A stretch of DNA of 64,000 nt. Source: Acanthornis magna (Eukaryota > Chordata > Aves > Passeriformes > Acanthizidae). The notes beneath the pieces were generated by a model, which saw only the letters and a program-made list of their open reading frames with translations, did no database searches and had not been told where the DNA came from. The stretch is from the NCBI GenBank assembly GCA_036785705.1, contig JAWUZG010000014.1, forward strand, positions 868,001 through 932,000. Reading direction: 5' to 3'. Of the stretch, positions 13,601 through 25,600 are shown in pieces (positions within the stretch are counted from its first letter, which is position 1; the number at the start of each line of letters is the position of its first letter). The translations under genes were made by a program, and so were the position numbers.

Positions 13601-16600
13601 TTTAACATTTTTCCCACAAAATTACTTTTTTGCAATTTTTTTGCAATTTTCAAAAAAAAGATGCATTTTTCCCCAAAATTATATATTTTTCTCATTAAAT
13701 CCCCAAGTTTTCCCAAAAATTTCACTTTTTTCCAAAAAAATTCACGTTTTTCCCCCAAAATTCCCAATTTTCTCCTGAAATTTCTGGTTTTCCCTAAAAA
13801 TTCCCTTTTTTCCAAATCATTCCCAACTTTTCCAATAAAATTCCCAATTTCCCCCCCAAGATTTCCCATTTCAAACCCAAAATCCCCAATTTTTCCCGAA
13901 TTTTCCCATTTGGATTGAAAATTCCTGAATTTTCCCCCAAAATTTCCAAAATTTTCTCCAAAATTTCACATTTTCCCCCCAAAATTCCAAACTTTCCGCC
14001 AAAATTTCCCACTTCTGACCCAAAATCCACAAATTTTCCCCCAAAATTCCAGAATTTTCCCCCAAAATTTCCCAAATTTCCCCCAAGATTTTCCATTTTT
14101 CCCAAATATTTGCCACTTTTGACCAAAAATTCCCAATTTTTTCCCTAAATTCCCACATTTTCTCAGAATTTTCTCCCTTTTGACCCAAATTTCCTCAATT
14201 TTCTCCCAAATTTCCCAAATTTTTCCCCAATTTTTTCCAAATTTCCCCAATTCTTCCCAAATTTCTAATTTTCCCCAAATTTTTCGCAGATTACCCCCAA
14301 ATTTTCCCCAATTTTCCTGAAATTTTTCCCACATTTTCTCCAAATTTTCCCAAACTTTTCCATATTTTCCCCACATTTTTCCCAATCTTTCCCAATATTT
14401 TCTCAAATTTTCCCCAAATTTTCCCAATTTTTTCCGGAATTTTCCCTGAATTTTCACAATTGTCACGATTTTCGCCATAATTTCCTAACTATTTCCCAAT
14501 TTTCTCCCAATTTTCCCCAAATTTTTCCCAATTGCTCCCAAAATTTTCCCAAATTTTCCCAAATTTCCCCAATTTTCTCCCATTTTTCTCCATTTCTCCC
14601 AGATTCTCTCCCAAAATTTTCTCAATTTTTCCCCAATTTTTCCCCAAATTTCTGCAGATTTTCTCACGGGGGGGGAGGGGCAGCTCAGGCTCTGGTGCCA
14701 ACTCTGGGGGGGGAGGGGAGAGAACAGAAATGAGACAAAATTAATCCAAAATTGACCAAAATTGACAAAAAATTAATCAAACATTGACTCAAAATTAACC
14801 CAAAAATTAGCCCAAAAATTACCAAAAATTAGTCAAAATGACCCAAAAGGAACAAAAGATTGACCCAAAAATGACCCAAAATTGATTGAAAATTGACCAA
14901 AAATTCGCCCAAAATTGGTAAAAAATTCACCCAAAATTGACCAAAAATTGATTTAAGATTCACCAAAAAATTGCCCAAAATTGGTCAAAAATTGATCCAA
15001 AATTAACCCAAAAATGACCCCAAAATTTGCCAAAAATGGAGCAAAAATGCTCCAAATTGCATCAAAAATGACTCTAAATGATCCAAAACTCCCAACATTC
15101 CCAAAAATTCCCAAAATGGCCCAAAATTCCCAAATTTTCCCGAATTTTTCCAAATTTCTCACCCTCGGGCTCGGCCTCGAGCAGCAGCTGCAGCTCCCGC
15201 GGGGTCACCTCGGGCAGCTCCACCTGTGCCAAAATCCCCAAAATTCAGCCCAAAATTCACCCCAAATTAAAGAAAAATTAATGAAATTCTACAATATTGA
15301 GAATTCCCCAAAAAATTAAAAAAAAAAAAAAATCCCCCAAAAATTGAAAAAATTTGGCCAAAATTCATCCCCAAATGGCAAAAATTCGGCCCAAAGTGAC
15401 CAAAATTGCACCAAAATCCCCAAAATTCGGCCCAAAATTTACCCCAAATCGCAGAAAATGAAATTTTCTGAAAATGAAAATTTAAAAAAAAAATCGGCAA
15501 AATCTTCTGAAAATTTGGCCAAAATTTGTCCCGAATGGTGAAAATTTGTCCCAAAGTAACCAAAATCGGCCAAATTTTTTGCAAAATTCACCCCAAAATG
15601 TCACCTAAAGCGCAGAAAATTAACAAAATTTAATTGACAAAAAACACTGAAATTTGGCAAAAATGTACAAAAATCTGGAGAAAACTCGTGCAAATTTGGC
15701 CAAAATTCATCCCAAAATCATCAAAATTGCACCAAAATCTGCAAAATTTACCTCAAAATTTAGTCCAAGTTGCAGAGAATTCCCAAAATGTTCCCAAAAT
15801 GAGAATTCAAAAAAAAAAATCCCACAAAAAATCCACAAAAAATCCACAAAATCACCAAAATTTGGCCAAAATTCAACCCAAAATGGTGAAAATTTGTCCC
15901 AAAGTGACCAAAATTGCAGCAAAATCCATAAAATTTAGCCCAAAATTTCACCCAAATCCCCAAAAAATTAACGAACTTTTCTGAAAATGAGAATTCCCGA
16001 AAACATTTAAAACAATAAAAAATCCCACAAAATTGTGAAAATTCGGCCAAAATTTATCTCAGGATCATCAAAATTGCACCAAAATCCCCAAAACTCAGCC
16101 CAAAACTTCTCAGATTTTTTCCATTTTTCCTGAATTTCCGAATTTCCCAATTCCTGAAATTTCCCAAATTTCCCAATTTTCCCCAATTCCCAATTTTCCC
16201 CAAAATTCCCAAATTTCCCCAAATTCTCTAATTTACACAAATTTTCCCAAATTCCCCAAATTCCAAAATTTCCCAAATCCTCATATTTCCCCCAATTCCC
16301 AAAAATCCAAATTTCCCAAAATCTCACATTTTCCAAGTCCCCAAATTTCCCGAATTCCTAAATTCTCCAGAATTCCCCAAATCCCCAAATTTTCCCAAAA
16401 TTCCAAAATCTGCACATTTTCCCCAAATCCCAAAATTTCCCCAAATTCCTGATTTTCCCCAATTTTCCCCAAATTCCCCAATTTTTCTCAAACTTTTCCC
16501 AAATTTTCCCCAAACTTCCCCCAAATTCCCAAATTTCCCAATTCTGAAATTTCCCAAATTCCCAAAATTTCCCCAAATTTTCCCAAATCTGATTTCCCCA

Positions 16601-19600
16601 AATCTGCAAATTTCCCCAAATTCCTAAAGTCCCAAATTCCCAAAGTCCCAAAATTCCAAATTTCCCAAATCCCCAAATTTTCCCAATTTTTTCCGAAATT
16701 CCCCCAATTCCCCAAACCCCAGATTTCCCCAAATCCCAATTTCTCAAATCTGCAAATTCCCCAAATTTTCCCCAATTTTTCCATTTTTTCCCAAAATTCT
16801 CCCAAATGATTTTCCCCAATTTTTCCCAATTTCCCAAATTCCTCAAATCCCCAAATTTTCCCAAATTTTTCCCAAAGTTCTCCCAAGTTTTCCTGATTTT
16901 TCCCAATATCCCAAATTTCTCAAATCCCCCAATTCCCGATTTTTCCCAAATTCCCAATTTTTCCCAAATTCCCCAAATTCCCAATTTTTCCCAAATTCCC
17001 CATTCCCCCCCCAAATTCCCGATTTTGCCCAAATTCCCGATTTCCCAAATTCCCGATTTCTCAAATTCCCGATTTTCCCCAATTCCTGATTTTCCCAAAT
17101 TCCCCAATTTCCCCAAATTCCCGATTTCCCAAATTCCCGATTTCCCCAATTCCCGATTTTCCCAAATTCCCGATTTTCCCAAATTCACCTCCTCGGGCTC
17201 GGGGGGGGGCGGGGCCTCCTCAGCCTCTCTCAGTCGGAGCCGCTCCGCCTCTGCCACTGCAACCAGCGCGGACCAGTGCGGACCAGTTCAGACCAGTATG
17301 GACCAGTACAGACCAGTTCGGACCAGTGCATACCAGTGCAGATCGGTACGGACCAGTTCAGACCAGTTTGGACCAAAAGAGATCAATAGGAATCAATAGA
17401 AATCAATAGGGATCAACAGAAATCAATGGAAAGGAATGAAAGTCAATGGAAACCAATAGCAATCAATGGAATCAATGGAAATCATTAAGAATCAATAGAG
17501 ATCAATAAAAATCAATAGAAATCAGTAAGAATCAATAGAAATTAGTAGAAATTAGTAGTAATTAATAGAAATCAATAAAAATTAATAGCAATCAATAGCA
17601 ACCAATGGAAATCAATGCAAATTAATAGAAACCAATAGCAATCAACAGCAATCAATAGAAACCAATAGAAATCAATGGAAATCAATAGAAGTCAATGCAA
17701 ATCAATAGAAACCAATGGGAAGCAACAGGAATCAATAGGAACCAATAGGAACCAATGGAAACCAATTGGAATCAATGGAAATCAATGGAAATCAATAGGA
17801 ATCAATACAAATAAATAGAAATCAATAGAAATCAATAGGAATCAATAGGAACCAATAGGAATCAATGGAAAGCAATGGAAATCTACAGAAATCAATAGAA
17901 ATCAATAGAAATTTGTAGGAATTAGCAGTAACTAATAGAAATTAATAGAAATCAATGGAAACCAATGGGAATCAATAGAAATCAATGGAAATTAATATAA
18001 ATCAGTAGAGATTAACAGAAACCATTAGAAATCAATAGAAATCAATAGGAATCCCTAGGAATCAATAGGAATCAATAGAAACCAATAGAAATTAATAGAA
18101 ATCAATGGAAACCAATGGAAATCAATAGGAATCAATAAAAATCAATAAGAATGAATAAAAATCAATATGAATTAATAGAAATCAATGGGAATCAATAGGA
18201 ACCAATAGGAATCAATGGAAATTAATGCAAACCAATAGAAATCAATAAAAATTAATAGAAATTAACAGAAACCAATAGGAAATCAATAGAAATCAATGTA
18301 AATTAATAGCAATCAATGGGAATCAATGGAAATCAGTACAAATTAATAGAAACCAATAGCAATCGATAGCAATTAACAGAAACCAATAGAAATCAATGGA
18401 AATCAATGGAAATCAATAGAAACCAATGGAAACTAATAGAGATCAATAGGAATCAATAGAAACCAATAGAAACCAATACCAATCAATACAAACCAATGGA
18501 AATCAATAGAAATCCATAGAAATCAATGGAAACCAATGGAAATAAATGGGAGTCAATAGAAACCAATAAAAATTAATGGAAATCAATCGGAACCAATAAA
18601 AATTAATAAAAATCAATAGAAAACAATGAAAATCAATAGGAACCAATAGGAATCAATAGACATCAATAGAAACCAATGGAGGTCAATGGAAATCAATAGG
18701 GATCAATAGAAATCAATGGAAACCAATAAAAACCAATGGAAGGCAATAGCAATCAACAGGAACCAATAGGAATCAATAGAAATCAATAGGAAACAATGGA
18801 AATTAATAGGGACCAATTGAAATAAATGGAAATCAATGGAAATTAATAGAAATCAATAGGAACCAATAGAAATTAATGGAAATGAACAGAAAGCAATGGA
18901 AACCAATAGGAGCCAAAACAAATCAATGGAAATCAATAGAGACCAATAGAAATCAATGGAAACCAATAGAAATTAATAGGAAGCAATAAAAATCAATAGG
19001 AATCAATACAAATAAATAGAAACCAATAGCAATCATTAGGAATTAATAGAAATCAATAGAAACCAATAGGAACCAATAGGAATCAATGGAAATCAAAAAG
19101 AATCAATAGAAATCAATAGAAATCAATACAAATCAATGCAAGTCAAGGGAAATCAATACAAATTAATAGAAACCAATAGCAATCGATAGCAATTAACAGA
19201 AACCAATAGAAATCAATGGAAATCAATGTAAGTCAATACAAACCAATGGAAACCAATAGGAATCAACAGAAACTGATAGAAACCAGTATCAATCAATACA
19301 AACCAATGGAAATCAATAGGAATCCATAGAAATCAACGGAAACCAATGTGAGTCAATAGAAACCAATAGAAATCAATAGGAACCAATAGAGATCAATACA
19401 AATCAATAGAAATCAAGAGCAATCAATGGAAACCAATGGGAATCAATGGAACCAATGGGAATCAACAGGAATGAATGGAAACTGATAGGGATCAATAGAA
19501 ACCAACAGGAACCAATAGCGATCAATAGCGATCAATATGGATCAATAGCGATCAATAGCGATCAACTGGGATCAATGGGGATCAATAGGAATCAATAGCA

Positions 19601-22600
19601 ATCAATAGGGATCAATAGTGACCAATAGGGATCAATAGTGATCAACAGGGATCAATAGGGATCAATAGTGATCAATAGGGATCAATAGGGATCAATAACA
19701 ACCAATAGGGATCAATAGTGATCAATAGGGATCAATAGCGATCAATAGCTCAGACCTGGGGGGGCCTCGATGGCCTCAAGCAGCGGCAGAAGTTCCTCCA
19801 CCTGAGGGAATTGGGGAAATGAGAGATTGGGGTTGGGATTGGGGAATTGGGGGAATTGGGGGATTTTGGGGAATTCTGGGGGATTTTGGGGAATTCTGGG
19901 GGAATTTTGGGAAATTTGGGGAATTTGGGGAAAATTTGGGGAATTCTGGGGAAAAAAGGGAAAAGTTTTGGGGAATTTGGGGAAATTTTGGGGAATTTGG
20001 GGAAAATTTGGGGAAAATTGGGAAATTTCAGGGAAAATAGGGGAAATCTGGGGAAAATTGGGGGAAAACGGGAAAAAATGGGGAAAAAATGGGGAAAAAG
20101 AGAGGGAAAAATGGGGGGAAAATGGGGAAAAATTGGGGGAAAAATGGGGAAAATTGGGGGGAAAATGGGGAAAAAAGGCAAAGAAATGGGGGAAAGAAAG
20201 GGGAAAAATGGGGAAAAAATGGGGGAAAAAACGTGGAAAAAATGAGGAAAACTGGGGGGAAAAAGAGGACAAAATAGGGAAAAATTGGCCAAAAAATGGC
20301 AAAAAAATGGAGAAAGTGGTGGAAAAATTGGAGGAAGATGGAGAAAAATTGGCAAAACATTGGGGAAAATTGGGGGGAAAAATCGAGAAAAAATGTGGAA
20401 AAATGGAAAAAAAGTGAAGAAAATTGGGGAAAAATGGGGAAAAAACTGAGAAAATTTGGTAAAAAACAAGAAAAAGGGGGAAATGAAGAAAGTTGAATTT
20501 TGGGGTAAATTTTGGGGATTTTGGGTTAAATTCGGGGATAAATTTTGGATCCATTTCAGGTCAGTGTGGGTACCTGGGGCAGGGCCAGGGCCATGAGGCC
20601 GAAGAAAGGATCTGGAGCTGATTGGGGAAAGGTTTGGGGAAAATTGGGGAAAAAATGGGGAAATGGAGAAAATGTAAATTTGGGGTGAATTTGGGTGAAT
20701 TTGGGTGAATTTGGGTACCTGGGGCAGGGCCGGGACCATGAGGCCGAAGAAAGGATCCGGAGCCGATTCCAACTCCTCCATCAGAGCGCGAGAGTCAGGC
20801 ACGAGCTGAGCCCTGCCGTGGGAACGCGAGATCGGGGAGTGTGGGAATTGGGGCACTTTGGGGAAAAGGGGAAAACCTGGGGACATTTTGGGGCATTTGG
20901 GGAATTTGGGGGGAGAAGGGAAAAATTTGGGAGAATTTGGGCCATTTTTGAATCCATTTCGGTCCATTTTTCATCAATTTTGGGTCCATTTTAGGCTAAT
21001 TTTGGGTCAATTTTTGATCAATTTTGATGAATTTTGAGTCAATTTTTCATCAATTTTTCATTAGTTTTGTCTCAATTTTGGGTCAATTCTCAATCAATTT
21101 TGGTCATTTTTTGGTCGATTTTTGGCAAATTTTGGGACAATTTTTCATCAACTTTGGCTGAATTTTGGATCAATTTTTGGGTCAGTTTTTGGCCAATTTT
21201 GAGTCAATTTCTAGTGAATTTTGGGACAATTTTTCATCAATTGTTCATCAATTTTGGGTCCATTTTGGATCAATTTTAGGTCAATTTCAGGCTAATTTTG
21301 GGTCACGTTTTCATCAATTTTGGGTCAATTTTCCATCAATTTTGGGTCAGGTTTTAGCAAATTTTGAGTCAATTTTTGATCAATTTTGGGTCAATTTTCG
21401 ATCCATTTTTGATCAATTTTGATCAAATTTTCATCTATTTTTGGTCCATTTTTTGTCAATTTTTGAGTCAATTTTTGGCTAACTTTTGGCCAATTTTGGG
21501 ATGAATTTTTGGGTTAAATTTGGTGAAATTTTGGGTGAAATTCAGGGGTTTTTGGCACCTGCGGGGGGGGCTGATGTCGATGGCCGCCAGGGGGCGCCAA
21601 GCGCGGTGCAGCCGCTCCAGGATCATCGAGGTTTCCTCTGCAAAAAATACCCAAAAACGGCCCCAAAATGCCCCAAAAATGCCAAAAAATCTCCCCTTAA
21701 AAACGGCCACAAAATGCCACAAAAATTCCCGAAAATCCACCCCCAAAATCTCCCACAAAATTTCCCCCAAAATGCCCCAAAAATACCCAAAAAATCCCTA
21801 AAAATGGCCTCAAAAATACCCCAAGATCTCCCTCAAAAAGCCCCAAAAATACCCAAAAATCTCCCCCAAAAACGGCCCCAAAATGCCCCAAAAATACAAA
21901 AAAAATCCCTAAAATCGGCCCCAAAAATACCCGAAATTCTCCCCCAAAAATGGCTCCAAAATGCCCCCACCACCAAAGCCCCGCCCACCTGTCCCTCATT
22001 ACCATAACCCCGCCCCTCCTCCCCCACCAGCCCCACCACCTCATTAGCATAACCCCGCCCAGCCACCCCTCATTGCCTTAACCCACCCCTCCCCATAAAC
22101 CCCGCCCCTCATTACCATAACCCCGCCCCTCCTCCCCCCACCAGCCCCGCCACCTCATTAGCATAGCCCCGCCCCTACCGAGCAGGAGGTGGCACTGTCT
22201 GACGTAAACTCTGGCGAGCCCGAGCTGCAGCAGCGCCCCCAAATACAGAGAGCAGCGCGGGGGCGGGGCCCCGGCCGGGGGGGGCGGCACCTCCCAACCG
22301 CCGCGGCCAATCACGAACAGCGTCACGGCAGCGCTGGGCGGGGCCACGGGCAGGGAAGGCCCAAGTGAGCGCCGATGGTGGCCGAGGTTCGGGGACGATT
22401 TTGGGGTTTTTTGGGGTTTTTTTGAGGGATTTTGGGGTTTTTTGAGAGATTTTTGGGATTCTTTGTGAGAAATTTGGGGTTTTTGGAGGGGAAGTTGGGG
22501 TTTTCTGAAGGATTTTTGGTTTTTTTTTAGAGTTTTTTTGAGGGATTTTGGGGATTTTTGAGGGGAATTTGAGGATTTTTGAGGGGAACTTGGGGTTTTC

Positions 22601-25600
22601 GGAGGGGAAGTTGGGGTTGAGGAAATTTGGGGTTTTTTGAGGAATTTTTGGGATTTTTGAGGGAAATTTGGGGTTTTGGGGGCGATTTTTGCAGTTTTTC
22701 GGGGGGTTTTGTGAGAGATCTTGGGGTTTTCTGAAGGAAATTTGGGTTTTTTTGAGAGATTTTTAGGGTTTTTTGAAGAACTTTTGGGGTTTTCTGAGAG
22801 AAATTTCGCGCATTTTGAGCGATTTTTTGGATTTTCTGAGGGGAAATTTGGGGTTTTCTGAGGGGAAGTTGGGTTTTTTCAGGGAAATTTGGGGTTTCCG
22901 GATCAATTTGAGGTGGTTTTGAGGCAATTTGCAGGGTTTTCTTAGGTTTTTTTCGCGGGATTTTTTGGGTTTTTTGAGGGGAATTTGGGGTTTTTGGGAG
23001 GCATTTGGGCCACTTTTGGGTTTTTTTGGGGGGGATTTCAGAGGGATGTTGAGGTTTTCTGAGGGGTTTTTGGAGGTAAATTTGGCGGGTTTGGGGGATT
23101 TTCGGGGGTTTTGGGGGGTTTTTTGAGGGATTTTGGGGTTTTCTGAAGGGAGGTTGGGGTTTTTTGAGGGAAATTTGGGGTTTTTGGGGCGATTTTTGGA
23201 GTTTTTCTGGAGGTTTTTTGTTGGATTTTGGGGTTTTCTGAGGGGAGGTTGGGGTTTTTTGAGGGAAATTTGGGGTTTTTGAGGGAATTTGGGGTTTTCA
23301 GAGGGCAAGTTGGGGTTTTCTGAGGGAAATGTGGGGGTTTTGGGGCGATGTTTGGGGTTTTTTGGGGTTTCTTTGAAGGATTTGGGGGTTTTTTGAGGGA
23401 TTTTGGGGTTTTTTGAGGGAAATTTGGGTTTTCTGAGGGGAAGTTGGGGTTTTTTGAGAGAATTTTTGGGGTTTTGGGGAGATTTTTGGGGGGTTTTCTG
23501 AGGAAATTTGGGGTTTTCTGAGGGAACGTTGGGATATTTTGCATGAAATTTAGGGATTTTTTGAGGGATTTTGGGGTTTTTGGAGGGAATTTTGGGGTTT
23601 TCTGAGGGGATTTTGGGGTTTGTTTGGGGGAAGTTGGCTTTTTTTGAGAGAAATTTGGGATTTTTGGGAGGTTCTGGGGCGATTTGCAGGGGTTTTTTGG
23701 TGGTTTTTTTGAGGGAAATTTAGGTTTTCTGAGGGGAAGTTGGGGTTTTTTGAGGAATTTTTAGGATTTTTTAGGGAAATTTGGGGGTTGTGGATCGATT
23801 TGAGGTGGTTTTGGGGTGATTTTCTGGTTGTTTTGGGGGTTTTTTGGAGGGATTTTAGGATTTTCTGAGGGGAAGTTGGGGTTTTTTGAGGGAAACGTGG
23901 GGGTTTGGGGGTGATTTTTGGGGTTTTCTGAGGGATTTTGGGTTTTTTTTGAGGGCAAGTTGGGGTTTTCTGAGGGAAATTTGGGGGTTTTGGGGTGATT
24001 TTTGGGGGGTTTTGGGGGATTTTTTGAGGGATTTCGGGGTTTATTTGAGGAATTTTGGGGTTTTCTGAGGGGAAGTTGGGGTTTTTTGAGGGAAATTTGG
24101 GGTTTTTTGAAGAAAATTTTGGGGTTTTATGAGGGAAATTTGGCGTACTTTGAGCGATTTTTTAATTTTCTGAGGGGAAGTTGGGGTTTTTTGAGGGGAA
24201 TTTGGGGTTTGCGGATCGATTTGAGGTGGTTTGGGGGCGATTTTTGGGGTTTATTTGGGATTTTGGGGGGATTTTAGGATTTTTTAAGGGAAATTTGGGG
24301 GTTTTGGAGGGGAAGTTGGGGTTTTTGGGGGTTTTCTGAGGGGAATTTAGGGTTTTCAGAGGGAAATTTTGGGTTTTTTGAGGGGAATTTTGGGGTTTTT
24401 ATGAGGGAATTTGGGTTTTTCTGAGGGGAAGATGGGGTTTTTAGAGGGATTTTTCGGGTTTCCTGAGGGAAATTTGGGTTTTTCTCAGGAAGTTGGAGTT
24501 TCTGGCTCAATTTGAGGTGGTTTTAGGGCAGTTTTTGGGGATTTTGGGGCGATTTTCGGGGTTTTTTGGGTTTTATGGGGGAATTTCAGGTCTTCAGAGG
24601 GAAATTTGGGGATTTTTGAGGGGAAATTGGGGTTTTGGGGCGATTTTTGGGGTTTATCTGAGGAAAATTTGGGGTTTTCTGAGGGGAAGTTGGGGTTTTC
24701 TTAGGGGAAATTGGGGTTTTTTGAGGGACTTTTGAGGGAAATTTTGGGTTTTTGGAGGGGAAGTTGGGGTTTTCTGTGGGATTTTTGGGTTTTTTTGGGC
24801 TTTTTTTTTTTGGAGGGATTTTGGGGTTTTTCTGAGGGAAAGTTGGGGTTTTTTGAGGGATTTTTGGGGTTGAGGAGGATTTTGGTTTTCGGAGGGATTT
24901 GGGGGCTTTCTGAGGGCAATTTGGGGTTTTCTGAGGGGATTCTGGGGTTTGTTGAGAAGATTTTTGGGGTTTTGGGGGGGATTTTTGGAGGGACTTCTGG
25001 GTTTTTTGAGAGAAATTTGGGGTTTTCTGAGGGAAATTTGGCGTTTTTGAGGGAAATTTGGGGGTTTTGGGGTGATTTTTGCATTTTTTGGTGGGTTTTC
25101 TTGAGGGATTTTGGGGTTTTCTGAGGGAAATTTGGGGTTGAGAGAATTTTTGGGGTTTTTGGGGCGATTTTGGGGTTTTTTGAGGGGGATTTTTGGAGGC
25201 ATTTTTGGGTTTTCTGAAGGAAATTTGGGGGGTTTGCGGTGATTTGTGGGGCTTTTTTGGGGTTATTCTGAGGGAAATTTGGGGGTTTTGGGACGATTTT
25301 TGGGGTTTTTTGCGGTTTTTTGTGGGATTTTGGGGTTTTCTGTGGGATTTTGCGATTTTTTTGAGGGATTTGGGGGTTTTCTGAGGGAAAGTTGGGGTTT
25401 TTTAGGAAATTTGGGTTTTTCTGAGGGAAATTTGGGTTTCTTTGAGGGGAATTTTGGGTTTTTTGAGGCAAGTTCGGAGTTTTTGTGCTGAACTTTCAGC
25501 TTTTTGGGGTGAGTTTTGTGGGGGTTTTTGGGTCTTGTTGAATTTTCAGGTTTTTGGGTGGTGAATTTTAAGGGTTTTGGGGTGAATATTCAGCTTTTTG

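Noticed and set aside
17258..19750. CRISPR-like array
   Set aside because: No spacer structure; a continuous 10-bp minisatellite in a vertebrate intron.
22385..25480. Telomere array (GGGGTTTT-like)
   Set aside because: Units are irregular and mixed with AAATTT and GAGGGG; vertebrate telomeres are TTAGGG, which is not seen here.
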